Positions 9,191 to 17,863 of a stretch of DNA of 64,000 nt are shown here, in pieces. The stretch covers positions 3,067,501 to 3,131,500 of the forward strand of contig NZ_CP150661.1 of the NCBI RefSeq assembly GCF_038024105.1, given 5' to 3'. The DNA is from Polaribacter butkevichii (lineage in GTDB: Bacteria > Bacteroidota > Bacteroidia > Flavobacteriales > Flavobacteriaceae). The translations under genes and the position numbers were made by a program. The notes under the pieces are model-generated. The model had not been told where the DNA came from, did not search any database, and saw only the letters and a program-made list of their open reading frames with translations. Each line of letters opens with the position of its first letter. The first letter of the stretch is position 1.

Positions 9191-10774
9191 ATGATAAAAT
9201 TTAGAAAAATAAAGATATCAACTTTAATATTGTCTTTGTTGCTGGGAGCAGTCTCTTGTGATAGCGTATTAGATGAACAACCTATTAGTGAGATAGGTAC
9301 AGAAAATTTTTGGAATAGTAATGCAGATGCAGAGGCAGGAGTTGCAGCTATTTACGATGCGTTTCAATCTACTTACAGTGAAAAATATTTTTACTGGGGA
9401 GAATTTAGATCAGATAATTTTGTTGCTGGTGGAAACCCAAATAATGATAATATAGAAATTGTTACGCAAAGTTTAACCGAAGATAATGGAACTTTAAAAT
9501 GGAATTTGTTTTATCAAATTATAAATAGAGCCAATAGTGCCATTAAAAATATACCAACAATATCTGGTTATGATAAAAATTTATTGGCAGAAGCTTATGC
9601 TTTAAGAGCGTATGTTTATTTTGATGCTGTTCGTGTTTGGGGGGCTGTGCCATTGTTTGTAGAGCCAACTAAAAGTATTGATGATGCATTTAAGCCTAAA
9701 ACGGATGGAGATACAATTTTAAACGATGTAGTACTTGCAGATTTAAAGGAAGCAGAAAGATTAATGGAGGCTTCAAATAGAGATTTTAGATTTTCTAGAG
9801 CAAGTATTTTTTGCTTAAAAGCAGAAATCAATATGTACCTTCAAAACTATACAGAAGCAAGAAAAGCTTTATATGATATGATTGCTGTAGGAGGGCATGA
9901 TTTAGTAAACACACCAGATGATTGGATTGATTTATTTTACAACAACCCATCTACAAATAGTAACCTAGGTGGTAGAGGTAAAATACAAGAAGGAGACGAG
10001 TTAATATTCTCAATACGTTACAACGCCAGTGAAGATAGAGATAACCCAGGTGTTACTAGAGCTAATAGATCTGGTATTATGTCTTTGTTTTTTGCGGGGG
10101 TTCCTTTATATTCAATATCACCTGTATTAGAAAGAAAATGGCAAGACAAATTTCCTATAGACTCTGCTGGTTGGGTAGATAAATATCCTAATGTTAAACC
10201 CTTTATTGAAAGACAAGTAGAGTATTTAGATGAAAATGGAGAAGTTAAAGATTCTATTGCTCCAGTTTACGGAGATTGGCGTTATTTTGCATGTAGAGAA
10301 GGTGGTTACCAATCTTTTGGATCTAGAGCTATAGGAGAAGCACGTATGTCTAAATGGCAAGAAACAAATTACGATAGAAATAATGATGATACAGATATTG
10401 TAATTTATCGTTATGCAGGTATGTTATTGTTATTAGCAGAAGCAGAAAATCAATTAGATAACCAAACAGTTGCACTAGATTTGGTAAATCAAGTTCGTAG
10501 AGCTAGAGTATTGCCAGAGGTTACTGAAGCAGAATTTGGAGATACAAAAGAAGCTAGAGAAAACTATATACTAGATGAAAGACAATTAGAACTTTTAGGA
10601 GAAGCTAAAAGATGGTGGGATTTAAGAAGAACAAAGAAAGCAATAGAAGTTTTAAATCCAATTTTAGATACCATACCAGGAGCAACTCAATTAAATGAAC
10701 AAAGATTATTATTTCCTATTCATATAGATCATTTAACTGAAAACCCTAATTTAACACAAACACTAGGATATTAA
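9191..10774 (+). CDS. SusD/RagB-family surface glycan-binding lipoprotein
   Basis: The lipid-anchored lid of the SusC channel captures glycan at the cell surface. A signal peptide ends in the lipobox GAVSC (Cys23), followed by SVLDEQP, a typical SusD opening. TPR-like helices (AEAYALRAYVYFDAVRVWG, with the YALRAY and FDAVR motifs common to the family) and a C-terminal RagB/SusD part with ERQLELLGEAKRWWDLRRT confirm the assignment. The length of 527 residues is normal. Cotranscribed with susC and with the fasciclin-type lipoprotein 15 bp downstream. Confidence 0.97.
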   Translation: MIKFRKIKISTLILSLLLGAVSCDSVLDEQPISEIGTENFWNSNADAEAGVAAIYDAFQSTYSEKYFYWGEFRSDNFVAGGNPNNDNIEIVTQSLTEDNGTLKWNLFYQIINRANSAIKNIPTISGYDKNLLAEAYALRAYVYFDAVRVWGAVPLFVEPTKSIDDAFKPKTDGDTILNDVVLADLKEAERLMEASNRDFRFSRASIFCLKAEINMYLQNYTEARKALYDMIAVGGHDLVNTPDDWIDLFYNNPSTNSNLGGRGKIQEGDELIFSIRYNASEDRDNPGVTRANRSGIMSLFFAGVPLYSISPVLERKWQDKFPIDSAGWVDKYPNVKPFIERQVEYLDENGEVKDSIAPVYGDWRYFACREGGYQSFGSRAIGEARMSKWQETNYDRNNDDTDIVIYRYAGMLLLLAEAENQLDNQTVALDLVNQVRRARVLPEVTEAEFGDTKEARENYILDERQLELLGEAKRWWDLRRTKKAIEVLNPILDTIPGATQLNEQRLLFPIHIDHLTENPNLTQTLGY

Positions 10775-10789
10775 TCTAAAAGATAAAAA

Positions 10790-11536
10790 ATGATGAATAA
10801 AATAAAATATTTAGGATTATTATTGATGGTAGTTTTAGTATCATCTTGTGATTTGGGACTTCAAGAAACCTTTGATTTTCAGCCAGAAGTAGATTTAACA
10901 GACCCACATGGAAATAAAACAGCATGGGAATATATACAATCTGCAAATAAATTAAGTGAAGACGGTACCTTTGATGGTGAAATGTTTAATTTTTTAGCCG
11001 CTGCAATTCAAAAAGCAAATATGGTAGACTTGTTTAACCAAACAAGTACTTCAAATAGAACTTATTTGTTGTTAAACAACAATGCTTTTACAGGTAGAGG
11101 AGATGTAATAGATATTATTACGGGTTCCCAATCTACCAGTATTACAGAAGATGTTAATGGCGTACCAACTACTAGGCAAGCAACTGCAGAAGAAGTTATG
11201 GAACGAGTAGATACCCCAGAAAAATTAGAAAAGTTAAAGAATATATTAAAATATCATATTGTTACATCGTATGTACAACAGGTGCCAACGTTGTTCGAGG
11301 CAGAAGTTTGGTATACTTTTCAAACTTTAATTCCTGGAGAAGACGGGCTTATTGCCTTTTTAAGAGAAAATAGATGGAGGATTTTTGTAAACGGAAAAAA
11401 CAGAACCAATACACCAGCATCTCCTTTACCAGAAACTGCTTTTAATGAATATGAAGCAGTAAGAAGTCATAATTACGTGTTTAATAATGGTGTAGGTCAC
11501 ATTCTTGCAGATCCTGTTAGAAATAAACCTTATTAA
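10790..11536 (+). CDS. Fasciclin (FAS1)-type lipoprotein of the SusCD operon
   Basis: A short signal peptide ends in a lipobox (VSSC, Cys20). The rest looks like one FAS1 domain: FLAAAIQKANMVDLFNQ then TYLLLNNNAF at the first conserved block, LKNILKYHIV at the second and NNGVGHILADPV at the end. A long insertion carrying TRQATAEEVMERVDTP interrupts the centre. As third gene of the susC-susD unit it is probably an outer-membrane, surface-exposed accessory glycan-binding or adhesion protein. FAS1 proteins are frequent in flavobacterial PULs, but a direct binding role here is inference. Confidence 0.75.
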   Translation: MMNKIKYLGLLLMVVLVSSCDLGLQETFDFQPEVDLTDPHGNKTAWEYIQSANKLSEDGTFDGEMFNFLAAAIQKANMVDLFNQTSTSNRTYLLLNNNAFTGRGDVIDIITGSQSTSITEDVNGVPTTRQATAEEVMERVDTPEKLEKLKNILKYHIVTSYVQQVPTLFEAEVWYTFQTLIPGEDGLIAFLRENRWRIFVNGKNRTNTPASPLPETAFNEYEAVRSHNYVFNNGVGHILADPVRNKPY

Positions 11537-11558
11537 AAAAAGTATATTTAATAATATA

Positions 11559-11597
11559 ATCCTCTCTAGTAAAGAAAACCTGGAGAGGATTTTTTTA
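11559..11597 (+). terminator. Rho-independent terminator of the susC operon
   Basis: ATCCTCTC and GAGAGGAT form a stem around an A-rich loop, followed by a run of seven T. It ends the susC-susD-FAS1 unit and sits just before operator B. Confidence 0.88.
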
Positions 11598-11603
11598 TTT
11601 TAA

Positions 11604-11649
11604 ACCTCATAATACAGGACACCTTTAAAGTTGTTAAAGAATACCTTTA
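11604..11649 (+). promoter_or_regulatory. Putative HTCS operator and promoter, first sulfatase (site B)
   Basis: ACAGGACA (11614-11621), 20 bp, then TACCTTTA (11642-11649). The upstream half-copy (11604-11611) is weak, matching at 4 of 8. The site lies directly after the susC operon terminator, giving the sulfatase gene its own copy of the control element. Confidence 0.66.
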
Positions 11650-11694
11650 TAGGATTAATAATTTTAAGTGATACATCTCTTTTAAATAGTAAAA

Positions 11695-13620
11695 ATGATG
11701 AAAATTAAATTTTTAATAATTGTTTTATTAGTCTCTTTTAGTTTAACTTCTTGCAAACCGAAAGCACAAGAAAGACCAAATGTACTTTGGATTACTTGTG
11801 AAGATATAAGTCCGTATATAGGCAGTTATGGTTTTGAGCAAGCACTTACCCCTAATTTAGATAAGCTTGCAGAAAAAGGAATTAGATTTACAAATGCGTA
11901 TTCTAACGCACCTGTTTGCGGAGTTGCACGTACAACCTTATTAACCGGTATGTATGCACCCACAACAGGTACACATAATTTTAGAACCAATACACAGTTA
12001 CCTATAGATATCCCTGCGTATCCTAAGATATTAAGAGAGGCTGGTTATTATTGTACAAATAACTATAAAAAAGATTATAATTCTAGTTATGAAACAGATA
12101 GAAGTTTATGGGATGTTTCTAGTAAAAAAGCACACTATAAAACTAGAAAAGAGGGGCAGCCTTTTTTTGCTGTTTTTAATCTTATTGAAACCCATGAAAG
12201 CCAACTAGCAACAGAAAAAATTAAAAAATATGTGGCAGATGGAGATATTCCTAAAAAACCTAGAATTAACCCTGCAGATATAGAGTTACCACCATATCAC
12301 CCAGATGTGCCAGAAATTAGAGAAGACTGGGCTAGATTACATGATTTAATTACTTTAATGGACAAAAAAGTAGGCAACCTTTTAAAAGAATTAAAAGATA
12401 ATAATTTAGAAGATAACACTATTGTGTTTTTTTGTTCTGACCACGGAGGTATGTTGTCTAGATCTAAGCGATTTTTATATAATGTTGGTACTCAGGTGCC
12501 TGTTATTGCTTATTTTCCTGAAAAATGGAAGCATTTAGCGTCTTATAAACCAGGTAGTGTAGAGGATGGTTTGGTTAGTTTTGTAGATTTTCCTAAAACC
12601 TTTTTATCAATATTAGATTGCCCAGTTCCTCAAAAAATGCAGGGTAAAATATTTCTAGGAAAACACAAAGAAGAAAAACCAAATTATGTTCACTTTTACA
12701 GAGATCGTATGTCTGAACGTTATGATTTTAATAGAGCAGTTACAGATGGAAGATATTATTTAATTCAAAATTTTGTACCACATAGACCAAGAGGTCGCTC
12801 TACTAGATATGGGTATACAGTGCAACAAAACTGGAGAGCAAATGAAGAAAGTTATCAAAACGGAACCTCTAATGCCATTCAATCGCAATTTTATCAACCT
12901 AAAAAAATAGTAGAATTATTCGATACTAAGACAGATCCTTGGCATGTGAATAGTATTGCTGATAAAGAAAAAAATGCAACAAAATTAAACGAATTATCTA
13001 AAGAACTAGATCGATGGATGCTAGAAGTAAAAGATATTGGTTTAATTCCAGAACCTATGTTTTATGATTTGGTAGGAGACGGTAAAAAGTACGCTACTAT
13101 TTATGAATATGCACAAAGTACAGATTATAAAATTGAAAGAATTTTGCCCATAGCTAAATTAGCCGCAAAAGGAAAAATAGAAAATAAAACAGATTATTTA
13201 AGTTTTATAAACGACCAAAATCCAATAATTAGATATTGGGGATTTTATGGTATTTTTAGAATTGCTCAAAATGATAAAGAACTTCAAAAAATATTAATTA
13301 AGAGTATCAAACAAGAAGAAATACCAGTTAATAGACTTATCGCAGCGCAAGCATTAGCACTATCTGGAGATGATAAATTAGCCTTTGAATATTTAGATAA
13401 CGAAACTAAAAACGCAAGAGATGGTTACGTGTTTTTATTTGGCTTAAATGCTTTACAATACTCACATACAGATAAATATTTAACAAAAAAAGATTGGTTG
13501 GCTTTTAAAAAACAACAATTTAATACCGATGATAAAATAGACAGATTTGGTAAAGAGTATAGCAAACGTATTATTAATGATGCTTTAAATCTTTGGCCAG
13601 AGAGGAGAATTGTAGATTAA
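11695..13620 (+). CDS. S1-family sulfatase lipoprotein with unusual active-site motif
   Basis: The N terminus carries a lipoprotein signal (LTSC, Cys20), placing the enzyme in the periplasm or outer membrane. The alkaline-phosphatase-type sulfatase core includes metal-site residues in ITCEDISPY and SDHGGML and a nucleophile region NAPVCGVARTTLLTG. Cys75 would be converted to formylglycine, but the motif is C-G-V-A-R, not the usual C-x-[P/A]-S-R. The last 150 or so residues form helical HEAT-like repeats (NRLIAAQALALSGDDKLAF), as in some long Bacteroidota sulfatases. It probably removes sulfate from the PUL glycan. Its single-gene unit is preceded by operator B. Confidence 0.88.
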   Translation: MMKIKFLIIVLLVSFSLTSCKPKAQERPNVLWITCEDISPYIGSYGFEQALTPNLDKLAEKGIRFTNAYSNAPVCGVARTTLLTGMYAPTTGTHNFRTNTQLPIDIPAYPKILREAGYYCTNNYKKDYNSSYETDRSLWDVSSKKAHYKTRKEGQPFFAVFNLIETHESQLATEKIKKYVADGDIPKKPRINPADIELPPYHPDVPEIREDWARLHDLITLMDKKVGNLLKELKDNNLEDNTIVFFCSDHGGMLSRSKRFLYNVGTQVPVIAYFPEKWKHLASYKPGSVEDGLVSFVDFPKTFLSILDCPVPQKMQGKIFLGKHKEEKPNYVHFYRDRMSERYDFNRAVTDGRYYLIQNFVPHRPRGRSTRYGYTVQQNWRANEESYQNGTSNAIQSQFYQPKKIVELFDTKTDPWHVNSIADKEKNATKLNELSKELDRWMLEVKDIGLIPEPMFYDLVGDGKKYATIYEYAQSTDYKIERILPIAKLAAKGKIENKTDYLSFINDQNPIIRYWGFYGIFRIAQNDKELQKILIKSIKQEEIPVNRLIAAQALALSGDDKLAFEYLDNETKNARDGYVFLFGLNALQYSHTDKYLTKKDWLAFKKQQFNTDDKIDRFGKEYSKRIINDALNLWPERRIVD

Positions 13621-13689
13621 TTTTTTTTTACATAAAAATCTGATTATTAATTTTGTGGATTGTTTTTTACTATGAATTTATATGATTTC

Positions 13690-13735
13690 ACAAGGCAAAG
13701 CAGGACAGACCACAACGAATGTTTATTTAATATTG
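13690..13735 (+). promoter_or_regulatory. Putative HTCS operator and promoter, GH2-sulfatase-GH78 unit (site C)
   Basis: GCAGGACA (13700-13707), 20 bp, then TAATATTG (13728-13735). A second copy, ACAAGGCA (13690-13697), lies 10 bp upstream, matching at 5 of 8 positions. It drives the three-gene unit that starts at 13780. Confidence 0.68.
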
Positions 13736-13779
13736 ATTTTTGTAAAATTATTTTAGATAACTAAAAAATAAATAGTATA

Positions 13780-16377
13780 ATGAGTAAAGTTTTAACCTTC
13801 GTTCTGTTAAGTTTTGTATTTGTTGTTAATGCCCAAAACGTAAGACATATTGAAACAATTAATGATTTATGGAATTTTCATAAAGGAACTATTGAAAAGC
13901 CATTTTCTAATAATGGTACGATTGGTTGGGAAAAAGTAGACCTACCACATTCTTGGAATAAATTAGATATTCTAGATGATGAGGATGGATATTATAGAGG
14001 TGATGGATGGTATAAAAAATCATTAAATATTCCTGAAATTTATAAAGACCAACAAGTGTTTTTACTTTTAGAAGGTGCAAATCAGGTTACCTCTTTGTAT
14101 GTAAACGGTAAAAAAGTAGGCAAAGATCATATTGGTGGTTATACTGCATTTACGCATGATATTACTTCGGTTTTACAACCTGGGGCAAATGATATTATGA
14201 TAAAAGTAAACAATGCACATAATGATGAAATTGTTCCTCAAGCGGCAGACTTTTCTTTTTATGGAGGTATTTATAGAGATATTCAATTAATTATTACCAA
14301 ACCAATACATTTTGAAGTTGCTAATTTAGGTGCAAATGCTGTTTTTGTAACAACACCTAAAGTTTCTAAAACTTTGGCTACCGTTAATGTAAAATCAAAG
14401 TTAATAAGACCCAAAAAAGGAAAATATTTGGTAAGACAAACGTTGTATGATGCTAAGAATACAATTGTAAAACAAACAGTAGATAAATCGTCTTTTGGTA
14501 AAGAAATAATAAGTGAATTTACGTTAAGTAATCCTAATTTATGGTCTCCAGAAACCCCATATTTATACAAATTAGTATCAGAAATTATAGATAAAAAAGA
14601 AACTGTTTTAGATAGAGTAGAAAATCCGGTTGGTTTTAGATGGTTTCATTTCGATGCTAACAAAGGGTTTTTTATCAACGGTAAACAAACAAAACTGATT
14701 GGTACAAACAGACATCAAGATTTTTACAAAAAAGCAAATGCTGTTAGCGATGAAATTCATAGAAATGATATGAAATTGCTAAAAGAAATGGGAATTAATT
14801 TTTTAAGAATAGCCCATTATCCGCAAGATCCAGCCATATTAGAAATGTGTAATAAATATGGTTTTGTAGCAACATTAGAAATTCCTTTTGTAGACAAAGC
14901 AGCGGCAAACGAAGCAGGTAAGCAAAACAGTATTAACATGCTAAAAGAAGCCATTCGTTTTAATTATAACAACCCTGCAATTGTAGCATGGAATTTAGGG
15001 AATGAGACTACCATGAAAGCTCCAGAAAGTTTTGGCGAAGCGTATGTAAAACATTTTATAGATACTCATAAATCTTTAGCAGCTACTATTAAAGCAGAAG
15101 ATCCTACACGTGCCTCTTATTCTGTATTTTTTAGAGAGCCTGCTTATCAAGATCAATTTGGTATACGCGTAACCGATATTGTTGGATATAATAAATATTA
15201 CGGTTGGTATTTAAATGAATTGGATGAAATAGAAGGAGAATTAAGAAAGCTAGTAAAAGCTTCTTTAGATTTAAACCCTGATAAAGCTTTTATTTTAAGT
15301 GAATATGGTGGAGGTGCAGACCCAAGAATTCGTTCTTACAACCCTACTAGGTTTGATTTTAGTGTAGAATACCAGTTTTTTTTACATAAAGAATATATGA
15401 AAGCAATACTAAAGATACCAGAAATTGTAGGTGCCAATGTTTGGAATTATGCAGATTTTCAGGTAGAACACCGTAAAGATGCAGTACCACATATTAATAA
15501 CAAAGGGTTGCTTACCGCAGACAGAAAGAAAAAAGATGCTTACTATTTATACAAAGCATTATTAAATAAAAAGCCTTTTGTTGCTATCGCTTCTAAAGGA
15601 TGGAAAAATAGAGCGGGTATTGCAGATAGCGAAACAGCACTTGTTGCTACCCAACCATTTACCATTGTAGGTAATTCTAAAGATGTAGAATTATTTGTTA
15701 ACGGAAAATCTTTAGGAACTAAAACATTCGATTTTTCTACAACAACTTTTGAGGTGCCTTTAAAAAATGGAATTAATTTAATTGAAGTTATTTCTACTCA
15801 GAACGGAAAAATTTTAAAAGATTTTGCTTCTATAGAATTTACACTACAGCCTAAAAAATTAAAAAGTACAGAAAATTTGTTTAAAGAAATTGCAATAAAT
15901 GTAGGTTCTAATTGTTATTTTATTGAAGCAGATAATATGGATTATTTATGGATGCCAGATCAGGCTTATGTAGCAGGAAGTTTTGGTTATGTAGGTGGTG
16001 AGTTTTTAAGAAATTTAAGTAAGAAAAAAAATACTATAGGTACAGATGTTAGTGTAAAAGGTACAGATAATGATCCTATTTATCAAACACAATTAATTGG
16101 TATTGATGCTTATAAATTTGATGTACCAAACGGAACTTACGAACTATCGTTACTTTTAGCAGAATTAAAAACTAAAGAAGACAATATTATGGATGTTAAA
16201 GTAAACGGAGAGAATATTTGGTCTAATTTAAACCTTAAGGCTCAGTATGGTGATGATAGAGGTGTTGCCAAACGTTTTTTAGTTACCGTAGAGAATGATA
16301 ATGGTATTACTGTAGACTTTAAGGCTTCAAAAGGAAAAACAAGATTAAGCGGAATTAAATTAAGAAAAGTAAACTAA
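13780..16377 (+). CDS. Glycoside hydrolase family 2 enzyme with C-terminal malectin-like domain
   Basis: A signal peptide (cleavage near VVNA-QN) leads into the GH2 order: sugar-binding jelly roll (about 25-180, DLPHSWNK, YRGDGWYKK), immunoglobulin-like domain (about 185-290) and TIM barrel (about 290-600). The acid/base is Glu409 in NLGNET and the nucleophile Glu508 in LSEYGGG. A malectin-like domain (about 706-863) closes the protein. The family covers beta-galactosidases, beta-glucuronidases and others. The sugar cleaved cannot be read from the sequence, but a uronidase or galactosidase acting on a rhamnose-containing oligosaccharide fits the neighbours. It is first in a tight three-gene unit (gaps of 10 and 9 bp). 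Confidence 0.93.
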   Translation: MSKVLTFVLLSFVFVVNAQNVRHIETINDLWNFHKGTIEKPFSNNGTIGWEKVDLPHSWNKLDILDDEDGYYRGDGWYKKSLNIPEIYKDQQVFLLLEGANQVTSLYVNGKKVGKDHIGGYTAFTHDITSVLQPGANDIMIKVNNAHNDEIVPQAADFSFYGGIYRDIQLIITKPIHFEVANLGANAVFVTTPKVSKTLATVNVKSKLIRPKKGKYLVRQTLYDAKNTIVKQTVDKSSFGKEIISEFTLSNPNLWSPETPYLYKLVSEIIDKKETVLDRVENPVGFRWFHFDANKGFFINGKQTKLIGTNRHQDFYKKANAVSDEIHRNDMKLLKEMGINFLRIAHYPQDPAILEMCNKYGFVATLEIPFVDKAAANEAGKQNSINMLKEAIRFNYNNPAIVAWNLGNETTMKAPESFGEAYVKHFIDTHKSLAATIKAEDPTRASYSVFFREPAYQDQFGIRVTDIVGYNKYYGWYLNELDEIEGELRKLVKASLDLNPDKAFILSEYGGGADPRIRSYNPTRFDFSVEYQFFLHKEYMKAILKIPEIVGANVWNYADFQVEHRKDAVPHINNKGLLTADRKKKDAYYLYKALLNKKPFVAIASKGWKNRAGIADSETALVATQPFTIVGNSKDVELFVNGKSLGTKTFDFSTTTFEVPLKNGINLIEVISTQNGKILKDFASIEFTLQPKKLKSTENLFKEIAINVGSNCYFIEADNMDYLWMPDQAYVAGSFGYVGGEFLRNLSKKKNTIGTDVSVKGTDNDPIYQTQLIGIDAYKFDVPNGTYELSLLLAELKTKEDNIMDVKVNGENIWSNLNLKAQYGDDRGVAKRFLVTVENDNGITVDFKASKGKTRLSGIKLRKVN

Positions 16378-16387
16378 ATAAAAGCAA

Positions 16388-17854
16388 ATGAAAACAATTT
16401 TAAGAACACTTAGTATATTATCAATATGTATTTGTTTCTCATGCAGTAATGCAAAGAAAAATGATAAAACAATAGCAAATGCAGATACAAATAGCATAAA
16501 AAAACCAAATGTTCTTATCATTTTAACAGACCAATTAAGAACTCAAGCCACAGGCTATGGGGGCGACCCAAATATTAAAACACCACACATAGATAAATTA
16601 GCCTCTATGAGTGCTAATTTTAAAAATGCCGTTTCTGGTATGCCTGTTTGTACACCTTTTAAAGCATCGTTAATAACAGGGCAAAGACCATTAACAAATG
16701 GTATGTTTATGAACGATGTGCAATTAGATACCAATGCGGTTTCTATGGGTAAAATATATACTAATGCTGGTTATAATACAGGTTTTATTGGTAAATGGCA
16801 TATGGATGGTCATGGTAGGTTACGTTTTATTCCGCCAGGAAATAGAAGACAAGGTTTTCAGTTTTGGAAAGCGAATGAATGTACGCATAATTATAACGGT
16901 TCTGTTTATTTTGATAATAATGATCCTACACCAAAGAAATGGGAAGGGTACGATACTTTTTCGCAAACCGATGCTGCTATAGATTTTATGAGTGCTAAAA
17001 AAGATGATAACAATCCGTTTTTACTGGTGTTATCTTGGGGAACACCACATGCACCGTATCATTCTGCTCCAAAAAAATATAAAGATATGTTTTTGCCAGA
17101 TAGTTTAGAGCTTAGACCAAATATTCCTAAAAATATGGAAAAGAAAGTGCGTAAAGATTTAGCAGGGTATTACGCGCATGTTGCAGCTATTGATGATATG
17201 ATTGCTAAAATAATGGAAACTCTAAAAAAGAATAATCAATTAGATAATACCATTATTGTTTTTACCTCAGATCATGGAGATCTATTAGGGTCTCACGGAG
17301 CGTATAAAAAGCAACAACCGTATGATGAATCTATAAGAACGCCTATGTTATTTTATATTCCAGAATCTTTAGGTATAAAAGCAGGTAATAGAAATGCTGT
17401 TTTTAATTCAGAAGATATTCTGCCTACATTATTAGGCTTATCAAATATGCCTATTCCAGAAAGTGTTGAAGGAATAAACTATACAGCTTATTTAGAAGGA
17501 AAAGACGATACGGTTGGTAAAGAAACCATTATTACTTGTGTACAACCATTTGGGCAATGGAATAGACCAAAACGCCATGGTAAAGAGTATAGAGGTTTAG
17601 TTACTCAAAAGTATACGTATGTAAAAGATTTAGAAGGGCCTTGGTTGTTGTTTGATAATGATGCCGACCCTTACCAAATGAATAATTTAGTAAATAATAA
17701 AGAATATACAGACATACAGTCAGATTTAGAAAGCCGTTTGATAAAACGTTTAAAAGCGAATGGAGATGAATTTTTACCAGGGGCGCATTATCTAGAAAAA
17801 TGGAATATTAAAGTAAATGAAGAAGGAACCGTACCATACAGACATCTAAATTAG
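16388..17854 (+). CDS. S1-family sulfatase lipoprotein with CTPFK active-site motif
   Basis: The lipoprotein signal ends at FSC (Cys19). The sulfatase core shows NVLIILTDQ, the nucleophile region MPVCTPFKASLITGQRP, a GKWHMDGHG block and SDHGDLLGSHG, all in the usual order. Cys88 is the formylglycine site. The motif reads C-T-P-F-K with Lys92 where nearly all sulfatases have Arg, the residue contacted by the maturation enzyme and also structural in the active site. Otherwise metal-site residues look intact and length (488 aa) is normal. It sits between GH2 and GH78 and probably desulfates oligosaccharides before glycosidase action. Confidence 0.9.
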   Translation: MKTILRTLSILSICICFSCSNAKKNDKTIANADTNSIKKPNVLIILTDQLRTQATGYGGDPNIKTPHIDKLASMSANFKNAVSGMPVCTPFKASLITGQRPLTNGMFMNDVQLDTNAVSMGKIYTNAGYNTGFIGKWHMDGHGRLRFIPPGNRRQGFQFWKANECTHNYNGSVYFDNNDPTPKKWEGYDTFSQTDAAIDFMSAKKDDNNPFLLVLSWGTPHAPYHSAPKKYKDMFLPDSLELRPNIPKNMEKKVRKDLAGYYAHVAAIDDMIAKIMETLKKNNQLDNTIIVFTSDHGDLLGSHGAYKKQQPYDESIRTPMLFYIPESLGIKAGNRNAVFNSEDILPTLLGLSNMPIPESVEGINYTAYLEGKDDTVGKETIITCVQPFGQWNRPKRHGKEYRGLVTQKYTYVKDLEGPWLLFDNDADPYQMNNLVNNKEYTDIQSDLESRLIKRLKANGDEFLPGAHYLEKWNIKVNEEGTVPYRHLN

Positions 17855-17863
17855 ATTAACATA

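Noticed and set aside
16734-16982. 82-codon ORF inside the second sulfatase gene
   Set aside because: An alternate-frame shadow of a complete sulfatase with intact motifs; no frameshift in the main gene.
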